Part shown: positions 7,936-16,600 of the stretch, piece after piece
How positions within the stretch are numbered: position 1 is the stretch's first letter
How the letters are laid out: every line of letters starts with the position of its first letter
NCBI GenBank assembly: GCA_910585815.1
Contig: CAJUFJ010000018.1
Coordinates: 1-59,820 of the forward strand
Source: an uncultured Oscillospiraceae bacterium
GTDB lineage: Bacteria; Bacillota; Clostridia; Oscillospirales; Oscillospiraceae
Direction of reading: 5' to 3'
Length of the DNA: 59,820 bases
The notes under the pieces: generated by a model
The model's input: only the letters and a program-made list of their open reading frames with translations
Told to the model about the DNA's origin: nothing
Databases searched by the model: none
Program-made: the position numbers and the translations under genes

Positions 7936-9826
7936 GATGAACCGTGAGCGTTTGGAGGTCCGCCGCGTCAAGGCGAAACGGGCCTTGTCCTATCAGAAAC
8001 GGCAGATTCTGTTGTGCGCCGGCACCGGCTGCATCGCCGGCGGCGCGCTGAAGCTGTATGACTACTTCAAGGAGGAGTGCGCCCGCCGGGGGCTGGACGT
8101 GTACGTGGGCCTGACCCAGGAGGGGGAGACCGAGGACGTCACCGAGCCCAAGGGGGACGGGGTCTATCTGAAAAAGAGCGGCTGTCACGGCTTTTGCGAG
8201 ATGGGCCCCCTGGTCCAGATCGAGCCCGAGGGCATCCTGTACACCCATGTCCAGCTGGAGGACTGCGACGAGATCATCGAGAAGACCATCCTCAAGGGGG
8301 AGGTTGTGGAGCGGCTGCTCTACGAGCTGGACGGGGTGCGCTACCCCAAGCACAGCGACATCCCCTTCTACCACAAGCAGCACCGCATCGTGCTGGAGAA
8401 CTGCGGCACCACCGACGCCGAGGACATCGACGAGTATCTGGCCAAGGACGGCTATGCGGCCTTTGAGAAGGCCCTGTTTGAGATGACCGACGAGGCCATC
8501 TGCAAGGAAATCCTGGACTCCGGCCTGCGGGGCCGGGGTGGCGGCGGCTTCCCCGCCGGACGGAAGTGGGACAGCGTCCGCAAACAGCCCAAGGGGAAGA
8601 AGTACGTGGTGTGCAACGGCGACGAGGGGGACCCCGGCGCCTTTATGGACCGCTCCATTATGGAGGGCAACCCCCATTCCATCATCGAGGGCATGCTCAT
8701 TGCCGCCCTGGCGGCGGGGAGCGACGAGGGCTATATCTACGTCCGCGCCGAGTACCCCCTGGCGGTGGCCCGGCTGAAAACCGCCATCGCCAAGGCGGAG
8801 GAGATGAACCTGCTGGGCGACCACATCCTGGGCACCGACTTCTCCTTCCACCTCAACGTCAACCGGGGCGCGGGGGCCTTTGTCTGCGGCGAGGGCTCCG
8901 CCCTTACCGCCTCCATTGAGGGCAACCGGGGTATGCCCCGGGTAAAGCCGCCCCGGACGGTGGAGCACGGCCTTTGGGCCCAGCCCACGGTGCTCAACAA
9001 CGTGGAGACCTTCTCCGCCGTGCCCCTGATTATCCGCAAGGGCTCGGCATGGTTTAAGTCCATCGGCACCGAGAGCTCCCCGGGCACCAAGGCCTTCGCC
9101 CTCACCGGCAACGTGGTGAACACCGGTCTCATTGAGGTGCCCATGGGGGCCACCCTGCGGGAGATCATATTTGATATCGGCGGCGGTATCAAGGATGGCA
9201 AGAAGTTCAAGGCTGTCCAAATCGGCGGCCCCTCCGGCGGCTGTCTCACCGAGGAACACCTGGACATGCCCCTGGACTTCGATTCCCTGAAAAAGCTGGG
9301 GGCCATGATCGGCTCCGGCGGCCTGGTGGTCATGGACGAGGACACCTGTATGGTGGAGGTGGCCCGGTTCTTCATGAACTTCACCCAGAATGAGTCCTGC
9401 GGCAAGTGCGTTCCCTGCCGGGAGGGCACCCGGAGGATGCTGGAGATTCTCACCCGCATCGTCAACAATGAGGGCAGCCTGGAGGACCTGGACCTGTTGG
9501 AGGAGCTGTCCGCCACCATCAGCGAGACCGCCCTGTGCGGCCTGGGGCAGAGCGCCTGCAAGCCGGTGCAGAGCACGTTGAAGTATTTCCGGGACGAGTA
9601 CCTGGCCCACGTGGTGGACAAGCACTGTCCCCACTGCAACGGCCGCAAGAAGGTGCTGCAAATCGACCCGGAGCTGTGTAAGGGCTGCGGCAAGTGCATG
9701 AAGCAGTGCCCCATGGAGGCCATCACCGGCCAGATCCGGATGCCCCATGTCATCGACACGGAGAAGTGTATCAAGTGCGGCGCGTGCTGGGGCTGCTGTC
9801 CCTTCGGCGCCATTCGGGAGGAGTGA
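7928..9826 (+). CDS. hydB: NuoF-like FMN/NAD-binding subunit of [FeFe] hydrogenase
   Basis: 632 residues. In order: an N-terminal [2Fe-2S] thioredoxin-like domain (CAGTGC near 35, CHGFCEM near 85), the flavin/NAD-binding core with GRGGGGFPAGRKW near 200 and NGDEGDPGAF near 237, the SLBB region, the [4Fe-4S] motif ESCGKCVPCREGT near 490, and two C-terminal ferredoxin-type clusters (CKGCGKCMKQCP, CIKCGACWGCCP). This is the full layout of the beta subunit of trimeric hydrogenases. It takes electrons from NADH or gives them to NAD+, and passes them to HydA. It overlaps the NuoE-like gene and is 5 nt from hydA. Confidence 0.94.
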   Translation: MAEMNRERLEVRRVKAKRALSYQKRQILLCAGTGCIAGGALKLYDYFKEECARRGLDVYVGLTQEGETEDVTEPKGDGVYLKKSGCHGFCEMGPLVQIEPEGILYTHVQLEDCDEIIEKTILKGEVVERLLYELDGVRYPKHSDIPFYHKQHRIVLENCGTTDAEDIDEYLAKDGYAAFEKALFEMTDEAICKEILDSGLRGRGGGGFPAGRKWDSVRKQPKGKKYVVCNGDEGDPGAFMDRSIMEGNPHSIIEGMLIAALAAGSDEGYIYVRAEYPLAVARLKTAIAKAEEMNLLGDHILGTDFSFHLNVNRGAGAFVCGEGSALTASIEGNRGMPRVKPPRTVEHGLWAQPTVLNNVETFSAVPLIIRKGSAWFKSIGTESSPGTKAFALTGNVVNTGLIEVPMGATLREIIFDIGGGIKDGKKFKAVQIGGPSGGCLTEEHLDMPLDFDSLKKLGAMIGSGGLVVMDEDTCMVEVARFFMNFTQNESCGKCVPCREGTRRMLEILTRIVNNEGSLEDLDLLEELSATISETALCGLGQSACKPVQSTLKYFRDEYLAHVVDKHCPHCNGRKKVLQIDPELCKGCGKCMKQCPMEAITGQIRMPHVIDTEKCIKCGACWGCCPFGAIREE

Positions 9827-9831
9827 GCGGT

Positions 9832-11529
9832 ATGGCAAAGGGAATTATGTACATCGACGGCCAGCGGGTGCCCTTCGACGGGGAGCCCAATGTGCTGTCT
9901 GTCATCCGGAAGGCCGGCATCGAGATGCCTACCTTCTGCTACTACTCCGACCTGTCGGTCTATGGTGCCTGCCGCATGTGCGTGGTGGAGGACGAGCGGG
10001 GGAAGATTGAGACCTCCTGCTCCATGCAGCCCCGGGACGGGTTGAAAATTCGCACCAACACCGCCCGGCTACTCAAGCACCGGCGGATGATTCTGGAGCT
10101 GATGCTGGCCTCCCACAACTGCTCCTGCACCACCTGCGAAAAGAGCGGCGACTGCCACCTCCAGGAGCTGGCCATGCGCTTTGGCGTGCGGAAGGTCCGC
10201 TTCGGTGACAGCCGGGAGGAGACCACCGTGGACGACTCCAGCCCCGCCATCGTCCGGGACCCCAGCAAGTGCATCCTGTGCGGCGACTGCGTGCGGGTGT
10301 GCGGTGAGGGCATCGGCATGAACATCATCGACTTTGTCAACCGGGGCTACAACATGCGGGTGGCCCCCGCCTTCGAGCGGACGCTGTCCGAGACCCACTG
10401 CATCAGCTGCGGCCAGTGCTCCGCCGTCTGCCCCACCGGGGCCATCACCGTCTATAACGAAATCGGCCGGGCCTGGCGGGCCATCCACAACCCCAACAAG
10501 CGGGTGGTGGTGCAGATTGCCCCCGCCGTCCGGGTGGCCATCGGCGAGGCCTTCGGCCTGCCCGCCGGCCAGAACGCCCTGGACCAGCTGGTTACCGCCC
10601 TCAAGCTGATGGGGGTGGACGAGGTCTACGACACCACCTTCGGCGCCGACTTCACCACCATCGAGGAGGGCACCGAGTTCCTCCAGCGGCTGGAGCGGGG
10701 CGGGCCCTTCCCCATGTTCACCTCCTGCTGCCCCGCCTGGGTGAAGTATCTGGAGCACGAAAATCCCAAGTATCTCAAGCACATTTCCACCTGCAAGTCC
10801 CCCATGGAGATGTTCGCCGCCATCCTCCGGGACCGCTACGCCGAGAAGGACAGGGAGGACGGCCGCACCACCTTCCACATCGCCATTATGCCCTGCACCG
10901 CCAAGAAGATGGAGGCCGCCCGGCCCGAGTTTGTCCGCGACGGCAAGAGAGACGTGGACCTGGTGCTCACCACCCAGGAGGTGGTCAACATGATTAAGGA
11001 GTCGGGCATCCAGCTGCCTCAGATCGAGCTGGAGTCCCCCGAACTGCCCTTCGGCCTGGGCTCGGGCGCCGGCGTCATCTACGGCACCACCGGCGGCGTG
11101 GCCGAGGCGGTGGTCCGGTTCTGCCTGCCGGACAAGTCCAAGAATGTGCTGCGGGAGCTGAAATACTCCCCCCTCCGGGGCAACAAGGCCATCCGGGTGG
11201 CGGTCATCAAGGTGGGGGACCGGGACGTCCACATGGCTATCGTCCACGGTCTGGCCAACGCCCAGAAGCTGCTCCGCGAGATTGAGGCGGGCAACGCCTA
11301 CTTCGACCTGGTGGAGGTTATGACCTGTCAGGGCGGCTGCGTGGGCGGCGCGGGCCAGCCCCACGGCATGAAGCAGGACAAGGCCGACCGGGCCGAGGGC
11401 CTGTACAACCTGGACCGCATGGCCCCCTTCAAGCGGGCCGAGCGCAATCCGGTGGTGGCTTCCTTCCTCCAGGGCCTGGACGAGGACAAGCGCCATGCAC
11501 TGCTCCATGTGGACTACGTGAAGGAGTAA
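9832..11529 (+). CDS. hydA: [FeFe] hydrogenase catalytic subunit
   Basis: 565 residues from the ATG of MAKGIMYIDGQR; the open frame extends upstream, but that part overlaps hydB. It carries an N-terminal [2Fe-2S] domain (CYYSDLSVYGACRMC), a His-Cys3 cluster (HNCSCTTCEKSGDC), two [4Fe-4S] clusters (CILCGDCVRVC, CISCGQCSAVCP) and the three H-cluster signatures: TSCCPAW at 297, MPCTAKK at 353 and MTCQGGCVGGAGQP at 497. All expected cysteines are present. It catalyses reversible proton reduction in the cytoplasm. The maturation genes hydEFG are not in this window. Confidence 0.96.
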   Translation: MAKGIMYIDGQRVPFDGEPNVLSVIRKAGIEMPTFCYYSDLSVYGACRMCVVEDERGKIETSCSMQPRDGLKIRTNTARLLKHRRMILELMLASHNCSCTTCEKSGDCHLQELAMRFGVRKVRFGDSREETTVDDSSPAIVRDPSKCILCGDCVRVCGEGIGMNIIDFVNRGYNMRVAPAFERTLSETHCISCGQCSAVCPTGAITVYNEIGRAWRAIHNPNKRVVVQIAPAVRVAIGEAFGLPAGQNALDQLVTALKLMGVDEVYDTTFGADFTTIEEGTEFLQRLERGGPFPMFTSCCPAWVKYLEHENPKYLKHISTCKSPMEMFAAILRDRYAEKDREDGRTTFHIAIMPCTAKKMEAARPEFVRDGKRDVDLVLTTQEVVNMIKESGIQLPQIELESPELPFGLGSGAGVIYGTTGGVAEAVVRFCLPDKSKNVLRELKYSPLRGNKAIRVAVIKVGDRDVHMAIVHGLANAQKLLREIEAGNAYFDLVEVMTCQGGCVGGAGQPHGMKQDKADRAEGLYNLDRMAPFKRAERNPVVASFLQGLDEDKRHALLHVDYVKE

Positions 11530-11537
11530 AAACTGAA

Positions 11538-11570
11538 ACGACCCGGACTGTACTGTCCGGGTCGTTTTTT
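11538..11570 (+). terminator. Terminator of the hydrogenase operon
   Basis: An 11-bp perfect stem (ACGACCCGGAC/GTCCGGGTCGT), 6-nt loop and six T residues. It lies between convergent hydA and cysK and may also stop minus-strand transcripts. Confidence 0.9.
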
Positions 11571-11575
11571 CGGCG

Positions 11576-12508
11576 CTATGCCTGGAAAAGGGGGGTGGAG
11601 AGGTAGCGGTCTCCGGTGTCCGGGAGGAGGGTCACAATGGTTTTGCCCCGGTTTTCCGGCTCTCTGGCCAGCTCAATGGCGGCGTGGAGGGCCGCGCCGG
11701 AGGAGATGCCGGCCAGAATTCCCTCCCGCCTGCCCAGCAGCCGGGCGGCGCGGTAGGCGTTCTCGGTGGAGACGGGGATGACCCGGTCGTAGACCGAGGT
11801 GTCCAGCACCTTGGGGACAAAGCCCGCCCCGATGCCCTGGATGCCGTGGGGGCCGCTCCGGCCCTCGGTGAGAACGGGGGAGTCCTCAGGCTCCACGGCC
11901 ACCACCTGCACCGCCGGGTTCTGGCCCTTCAAATACTGCCCCACGCCGGTGAGGGTGCCGCCGGTGCCCACGCCGGCCACGAAGATGTCCACCTGCCCGT
12001 CGGTGTCGGCCCATATCTCCGGGCCGGTGGTGGTCCGGTGGGCCGCCGGGTTGGCGGGGTTGACAAACTGGCCGGGGATGAAGCTGTGGGGGATCTCCGC
12101 CGCCAGCTCCTCCGCCCGCCGGATGGCCCCCGCCATCCCCTGGGCGCCGTCGCTGAGCACCAGCTCGGCCCCGTAGGCCGTCATGAGCTGACGCCGCTCC
12201 AGGCTCATGGTGTCCGGCATGACAATGATGATCCGGTAGCCCCGGGCCGCCGCCACGCAGGCCAGGCCGATGCCCGTGTTGCCCGAGGTGGGCTCGATAA
12301 TGACCGAATCGGGCTTCAGCCTGCCGCTGGCCTCCCCGTCGTCCAGCATGGCCCTGGCTACCCGGTCCTTGGCTGAGCCGGCGGGATTCAAAAACTCCAG
12401 CTTGGCCAGGACCCGGGCGTTCAGCCCCTCCTCCTGTCCGATGCGGGCCAGCTCCAGCAGCGGGGTGCCGCCGATCAGCTGCTCTGCGGAGGTGAAAATT
12501 CTGCTCAC
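11576..12508 (-). CDS. cysK: Cysteine synthase (O-acetylserine sulfhydrylase)
   Basis: 310 residues when started at the GTG preceded by GGGAGG, giving the usual family start SRIFTSAEQLIGGTPLLEL. The PLP lysine lies in NPAGSAKDR (family usually has NPGGSVKDR), the substrate loop is PTSGNTGIG and the phosphate cup is GVGTGGTLTG. It converts O-acetylserine and sulfide to cysteine. It is monocistronic, with a consensus promoter carrying a palindrome in its spacer. The Gly/Val to Ala substitutions around the lysine are mild, so a related activity (cysteine synthase B-like) remains possible. Confidence 0.92.
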   Translation of the reverse strand: MSRIFTSAEQLIGGTPLLELARIGQEEGLNARVLAKLEFLNPAGSAKDRVARAMLDDGEASGRLKPDSVIIEPTSGNTGIGLACVAAARGYRIIIVMPDTMSLERRQLMTAYGAELVLSDGAQGMAGAIRRAEELAAEIPHSFIPGQFVNPANPAAHRTTTGPEIWADTDGQVDIFVAGVGTGGTLTGVGQYLKGQNPAVQVVAVEPEDSPVLTEGRSGPHGIQGIGAGFVPKVLDTSVYDRVIPVSTENAYRAARLLGRREGILAGISSGAALHAAIELAREPENRGKTIVTLLPDTGDRYLSTPLFQA

Positions 12509-12553
12509 CGTGCTTCCTCCCTGTTTCCCCACGGAATGAGTGGGTTTTTCCCC

Positions 12554-12582
12554 ATTATAGTCCCGCCGGCGGGCCCTGTCAA
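12554..12582 (-). promoter_or_regulatory. Consensus promoter of cysK with palindromic spacer
   Basis: On the minus strand a perfect TTGACA-17 nt-TATAAT. The spacer holds the 12-bp perfect palindrome CCCGCCGGCGGG, a possible operator. Confidence 0.8.
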
Positions 12583-12633
12583 TCGGTTATTTCGGGACGG
12601 GAGTTCCTGCCACACAGATTTTCATGGCACCTC

Positions 12634-12684
12634 TGTAGGGGCGCACAGTGTGCGCCCGCGGGCGGACAATGTCCGCCCCTACAG
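12634..12684. repeat. TGTAGGGGCG...CGCCCCTACA repeat, copy 1
   Basis: A 51-bp inverted-repeat element: TGTAGGGGCGCACA, an inner GTGTGCGCCC palindrome, then GGCGGACAATGTCCGCC and CCCCTACA. A longer copy lies at 30151-30227, and fragments appear near 16550-16589, 24716-24757 and 53530-53560. It sits between cysK and the XRE regulator. Confidence 0.8.
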
Positions 12685-12712
12685 GGATATGCCCTTGCAG
12701 ACCGGGCCGCCG

Positions 12713-13153
12713 TCAGTGGTACAGCTTGGCCAGAATGTCCTTCAGCACCAGGAAGGCGTCCAGCTCGCTGTAGTGGTAGTCCGCCTGCAGCTGGTCCAGC
12801 AGCGCCCGCAGGGGGGCGGCGTACTCCTCCGTCTGCACCTGGCCGGGGTACTCGGTGAGCACCGGGTACTTTTTGGCCCACATCTGGGTCCAGTCGATCT
12901 TCTTCTGCGTCTCCTCGCTGGTGCGCTGGATGACCTCCTCAATCTCCTTTACGTCCACGTCGAAGTCGATGAGCTCGTCCAGGGACAGGTGGTAGAGGAC
13001 GGCCAGCCGCTTGGACTGGCGGATGTCGGGCAGGGTCTCGTCGGTCTCCCATTTGGAGATGGTCTGGCGGCTGACCCCCAGCCGCTCGGCCACCTCCTCC
13101 TGGGACAGGCCGCACTTCTTCCGCGCCTGGAACAGGCTGTTTCCTAAACTCAT
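12713..13153 (-). CDS. XRE-family transcriptional regulator
   Basis: 146 residues. The N-terminal Cro/CI helix-turn-helix covers about residues 7-60 (KKCGLSQEEVAERLGVSRQT, then WE and LPDI). The remaining 85 residues form an acidic helical region without a recognised domain, containing YHYSELDAFLVLKDIL. A GGAGGTAACC RBS lies just before the ATG. No partner gene adjoins it in the same operon, so its target is unknown. Confidence 0.88.
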   Translation of the reverse strand: MSLGNSLFQARKKCGLSQEEVAERLGVSRQTISKWETDETLPDIRQSKRLAVLYHLSLDELIDFDVDVKEIEEVIQRTSEETQKKIDWTQMWAKKYPVLTEYPGQVQTEEYAAPLRALLDQLQADYHYSELDAFLVLKDILAKLYH

Positions 13154-13276
13154 ATTTGGTTACCTCCTCAAATGTGATGAGGCCATTATAGCAGGCCGGG
13201 GACGGCGCTTCTACCAACGCAGGCGGTCAATTCCGCCCGGATTTGCGGCATCAGGCGGCGCTCTCCGGTCTTTGCC

Positions 13277-14197
13277 CTATGGCGCGGTCCACACCAGGTC
13301 CTCCCGGGGGAGCTTTTCCCAGGAAAAGAGGGGGAGCAGCTCCCTGGGGGTGATGGGGACGCAGCGGTCGATAAGGTTGGCGGCCAGGGCCAGACAGCCC
13401 ACCAGCTCCGGGGCGGTGAACCGGGCCTGAAGCTGGCCCAGCTCCAGGTCCCGGTCCCGCTTGGCCAGGCGGCGGCCGTCGGGGGCCAGGAGCAGGGGCA
13501 GGTGGCCGTACTCCGGGTGGGGCAGGCCCAGCCGGTCCTGGAGCCACAGCTGCCGGGGGGTGGAGGACAGCAGGTCGCTGCCCCGCACCACCTGGGTGAC
13601 CCCCATGGCGGCGTCGTCCACCACCACAGCCAGCTGGTAGGCGTACACCCCGTCGGACCGGCGGAGGATAAAGTCGCCGCAGTCCCGGGCCAGGTTCTCC
13701 CCAAAGCCGCCCTGGAGAAGGTCTATAAAGGCAATTTCCTGTTCAGGCACCCGCACCCGCCAGGCGGGGCGGCGGGTTTGGGACAGCTCCCTTTGCTCCT
13801 CCGCTGTCAGGTTGGCGCAGCGGCCGTCGTAGACGGCCGCCCCGTCGGACCGGTGAGGGGCGGAGGCGGCCAGCCGCTCCGCCCGGGTGCAGAAGCAGGG
13901 GTAAATCACACCCTGTTGTTCCAGCTTTTGAAATGCCTGCCTGTATTGCTCGGTACGCCGGCTCTGGTATACCGGCGCGCCGTCCCAGTCCAGGCCCAGC
14001 CATTCCAGGTCCCGCATCACCTGGTCGCAGTAGGCCTGCCGGCATCGCTCCGGGTCCAGGTCCTCCAGACGAAGGACCATTCCGCCGCCGGCGCTCCGGG
14101 CGGACAGCCAGGCCAGCAGGCAGGACCACAGATTTCCCATGTGCATCCGTCCGCTGGGACTGGGGGCAAAGCGCCCCACCACCTTATTCATCCTCAT
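13277..14197 (-). CDS. gluQ: Glutamyl-Q tRNA(Asp) synthetase
   Basis: About 306 residues. It resembles the catalytic half of glutamyl-tRNA synthetase without the anticodon-binding domain. The HIGH-like motif is SGRMHMGN near residue 15, the zinc site CFC...Y...C near 104-130 is the GluQ arrangement, and RRLAKRD near 240 is in the KMSKS position. GluQ glutamylates queuosine in the anticodon of tRNA(Asp). The start overlaps the end of the upstream zincin-like gene; two ATGs at 14197 and 14191 are possible. The KMSKS loop is unusually divergent. A short discriminating GluRS is less likely. Confidence 0.85.
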   Translation of the reverse strand: MRMNKVVGRFAPSPSGRMHMGNLWSCLLAWLSARSAGGGMVLRLEDLDPERCRQAYCDQVMRDLEWLGLDWDGAPVYQSRRTEQYRQAFQKLEQQGVIYPCFCTRAERLAASAPHRSDGAAVYDGRCANLTAEEQRELSQTRRPAWRVRVPEQEIAFIDLLQGGFGENLARDCGDFILRRSDGVYAYQLAVVVDDAAMGVTQVVRGSDLLSSTPRQLWLQDRLGLPHPEYGHLPLLLAPDGRRLAKRDRDLELGQLQARFTAPELVGCLALAANLIDRCVPITPRELLPLFSWEKLPREDLVWTAP

Positions 14198-14567
14198 ATT
14201 CCGCCAGCGCCTCCTGTAAAAATTCCAGGTCCTTGTCGTCCAGGTTGTGGAGGCCGGCGTCCTCCTCCAGGTGGTGGGTGAACTCGTGGGCCACGGTGGC
14301 GAAAATCTCGTCCTTCCAGACCTCCTCGTCGTCCTCCTCCAGCAGGGCGGCGAAGGAGCCGTAATACAGCAGGATATAGCGCCCCAGGGAGTCGTGGACG
14401 TACTCCCCCATAATGTACATCTCCCCCGGGGGAAAGTCGGGGTCGGGCAGGGCCGCCTCCTCCAGCTGGATGCCGCCGTCCAGGTCTTCAAAGAAGGCGT
14501 CCGGGAAGTGACCGGCGATCTCCTCCAGCCAGTCCCCCATCTGTTGATAGCTCGGTACCATTTTCAT
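14184..14567 (-). CDS. Zincin-like metallopeptidase family protein
   Basis: 127 residues. It carries HEFTHHLE near residue 93, an HExxH zinc motif with a following His, and is very acidic at its C-terminus (EALAEYEDE). Size and motif fit the small metallopeptidase family (Zincin_1, formerly DUF1025). No signal peptide, so it should be cytoplasmic. Its stop overlaps the gluQ start by 14 nt, so the two are co-translated. The substrate is not known for the family. Confidence 0.82.
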   Translation of the reverse strand: MKMVPSYQQMGDWLEEIAGHFPDAFFEDLDGGIQLEEAALPDPDFPPGEMYIMGEYVHDSLGRYILLYYGSFAALLEEDDEEVWKDEIFATVAHEFTHHLEEDAGLHNLDDKDLEFLQEALAEYEDE

Positions 14568-14592
14568 TTCTCCTTTCCAGAGGACAACAAGG

Positions 14593-14612
14593 GCCCGCCT
14601 TTGCAGGCGGGC
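14593..14612 (-). terminator. Hairpin after nhaC
   Basis: A 7-bp stem GCCCGCC/GGCGGGC on the minus strand followed by CCTTGTTGTCC; a weak terminator candidate because the T-run is interrupted. Confidence 0.45.
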
Positions 14613-14647
14613 TCCTGTATTCAGTGCAAAATCCGGGGCACAGCGGC

Positions 14648-16129
14648 TCAGACCTTGGCGGCCTTCTTCCGGAAGGGCTTGTTGTCCAGGTCTTTCAGGG
14701 TCACGCCCACATAGGCGCAGACCAGATTGATAATGGGCATCATCCAGTTAAAGAGAGCCCAGGGGCCGTACTCGGCCACACCCATCTTCAGGGTATCGGA
14801 GATAAACACGCCGCAGGTGTTCCAGGGGATCAGGGCGGAGGTCACAGTGCCGGCGCCCTCCAGCGCGGAGGACAGAACGGTGGGGTGCAGGCCCATCTTG
14901 CGGTACTCGTCGGCATACATAGAGCCGGGAACTACAATAGAAATGTACTGCTCTGGCATCACCGCATTGGACACCACACAGGTGGCCTCAGTGAGGGTGA
15001 CCAGACCGGCAGGACCCCTGACCAGCTTCTTGAGCTGATTGACAATGACCTCCAGTTGGTGGGTGTACTCCATGATGCCGCCAAACATCATGGCGATGAT
15101 GGTCATAGAGACGGAGGACATCATGCCCATAATACCTCCGGTCTCCAGCAGGCGGGTCATGGTGTAGCAGGTGTCAGGAGAGAGGGTGGTCTCCATCATG
15201 TCCAAGGTATCTTTCGTGAAGGTAAAGCCATCCTTGCCATAGGTAAACAGGGTGCCCAGGTCGCAAGAGGGCTGGAAAATCAGGCCCAGGACCGCACCGG
15301 CCAGGATGCCCAGAGTGATACCAGGAATGGCGGGCACCTTCAGGGCCACCGCTACGATGACGATGACGGGCGGCAACAGCAACAGGGGGTTGATGTTGAA
15401 CACACCGCCATTGGCCGCGTTCAGGGCGTTGGAGAACTCAACGACGCGGCTCATGTCGGCGTCGCCGCCGTGATACTGGGTGGCGCCCAGCACGCCGAAG
15501 ACGACCAGGGTGATGCCGTAAGTAATCACGGTAGGCACCAGCATGGCCTTGACGTGGCTCATAACGTCAGTGCCGGCCATGGCGGGGGCCAGGTTGGTGG
15601 TGTCGGACAGGGGGGACATCTTATCGCCGAAGTAGGCACCGGACAGGATGGCGCCGGCAGTCATGGCGGGGCTCATGTTCAGGCCGAAGCCGATGCCCAT
15701 GAAAGCCACGCCCATGGTGCCCATGGTGCCCCAAGAGGTACCGGTAGCCAGGGAGGTGATGGAGCAGATCAGCACGGTGGCGATAAAGAAGATGGCGGGA
15801 TGGAGGATCTTCAGGCCATAGTAAACCATGGCAGGCACCACGCCCGCGTTGATCCACACACCGATCAGAACACCGACGATGATCAGGATACAGACGGACT
15901 GGAGGGCCTTATAGATGCCGTCCATCATGGACTTCTCGATCTCCTCCCACTTGTAGCCCAGCCACAGGGCCATCAGAGCCGCGCCAATTACGCCGATGAA
16001 CATGGGAACATGGGGATCGACCTCGAAAATCATGATACCGACATACAGGGCCAGGACCAAGAAGCCCAGAGAGATTAGGGCCTCTATCATGTTTGGCATA
16101 CGTCCAGAGGATTTCTTTTCTTCACTCAC
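14648..16129 (-). CDS. nhaC: NhaC-family Na+/H+ antiporter
   Basis: 493 residues from GTG at 16129 (a TTG at 16141 is in frame but overlaps the RBS). About 12 membrane segments are visible. The NhaC signature region SGAYFGDKMSPLSDTTNLAP is near residue 185, and a second conserved loop ALIPWNTCG is near 435. The family exchanges sodium, or in some members other cations or organic acids such as malate, for protons across the cytoplasmic membrane. Single-gene unit with its own promoter and a roughly 200-nt structured leader. Substrate specificity is inference. Confidence 0.88.
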   Translation of the reverse strand: MSEEKKSSGRMPNMIEALISLGFLVLALYVGIMIFEVDPHVPMFIGVIGAALMALWLGYKWEEIEKSMMDGIYKALQSVCILIIVGVLIGVWINAGVVPAMVYYGLKILHPAIFFIATVLICSITSLATGTSWGTMGTMGVAFMGIGFGLNMSPAMTAGAILSGAYFGDKMSPLSDTTNLAPAMAGTDVMSHVKAMLVPTVITYGITLVVFGVLGATQYHGGDADMSRVVEFSNALNAANGGVFNINPLLLLPPVIVIVAVALKVPAIPGITLGILAGAVLGLIFQPSCDLGTLFTYGKDGFTFTKDTLDMMETTLSPDTCYTMTRLLETGGIMGMMSSVSMTIIAMMFGGIMEYTHQLEVIVNQLKKLVRGPAGLVTLTEATCVVSNAVMPEQYISIVVPGSMYADEYRKMGLHPTVLSSALEGAGTVTSALIPWNTCGVFISDTLKMGVAEYGPWALFNWMMPIINLVCAYVGVTLKDLDNKPFRKKAAKV

Positions 16130-16141
16130 TGATTTTACCAA

Positions 16142-16340
16142 CCTTTCTTAATGCACACACTCCCTTGTCCGGAGACCCGGCAGGCCCCGGGACAAACAAA
16201 TGCATTTTTTTGGATAACGATACGTTTTCTGGTAATCCGTGGGCAGCTTGGGCAGGGTCAATCGCAACACCTCTCCTCCCAGATTTCCTCTCCTCTTTCC
16301 GCCGCGTCCGGACGCGGCGGACGGCCCGTTCACGGGCCGT
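16142..16340 (-). other. Structured nhaC leader with two tandem hairpins and a possible leader ORF
   Basis: The region between the predicted transcription start (about 16340) and nhaC. Right at the 5' end lie two strong hairpins: ACGGCCCG/CGGGCCGT (16321-16340) and the 22-bp palindrome at 16299-16320. Further down, GGGAGGAGAG precedes GTG/TTG starts of a short frame of about 40 codons ending TAA at 16148-16150, 7 nt upstream of the nhaC TTG. This could be a regulated leader or simply an RNA-stabilising 5' end. No known riboswitch was recognised. Confidence 0.45.
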
Positions 16341-16346
16341 TAATTT

Positions 16347-16375
16347 ATTATACTACAGCATTGATAAAAACGCAA
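16347..16375 (-). promoter_or_regulatory. Promoter of nhaC
   Basis: On the minus strand TTGCGT, 17-nt spacer, TATAAT. It places the transcript start at the first leader hairpin. Confidence 0.65.
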
Positions 16376-16549
16376 GCCCTTTTCTGGTTTGTTTCAGATT
16401 TTTCGGAGGGGAGACAGGATTTTGCCCATAATATCAGCGGTTTTTGCCAAAAGAAAAAGAGGATTTTATTATTTTATTATGTGTTGTTACAACCGCCTGT
16501 GCATTGCGGCGTAAAATTTGCAGTTTTTCCTGCAAGACGTATCCTGCCG

Positions 16550-16589
16550 CCCCTGGCGGGCGGACCCTCTCCATGTCCGCCCGCAGGGG
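16550..16589. repeat. Hairpin after argD, related to the TGTAGGGGCG repeat
   Basis: A stem of about 14 bp formed by CCCCTGGCGGGCGGA and TCCGCCCGCAGGGG. It lies just after the argD stop and may act as a transcript 3' end, although no T-run follows. The rest of the 16376-16549 gap is AT-rich and shows nothing I can name. Confidence 0.5.
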
Positions 16590-16600
16590 TGGGAAATTGC

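Noticed and set aside
7790..11508. Very long open frames on the strand opposite the hydrogenase genes (also opposite argS, argJ/argB, the chemoreceptor and the helicase)
   Set aside because: They are mirror frames caused by high GC and codon bias; they lack RBS signals and protein-like composition, while the other strand encodes recognisable enzymes.
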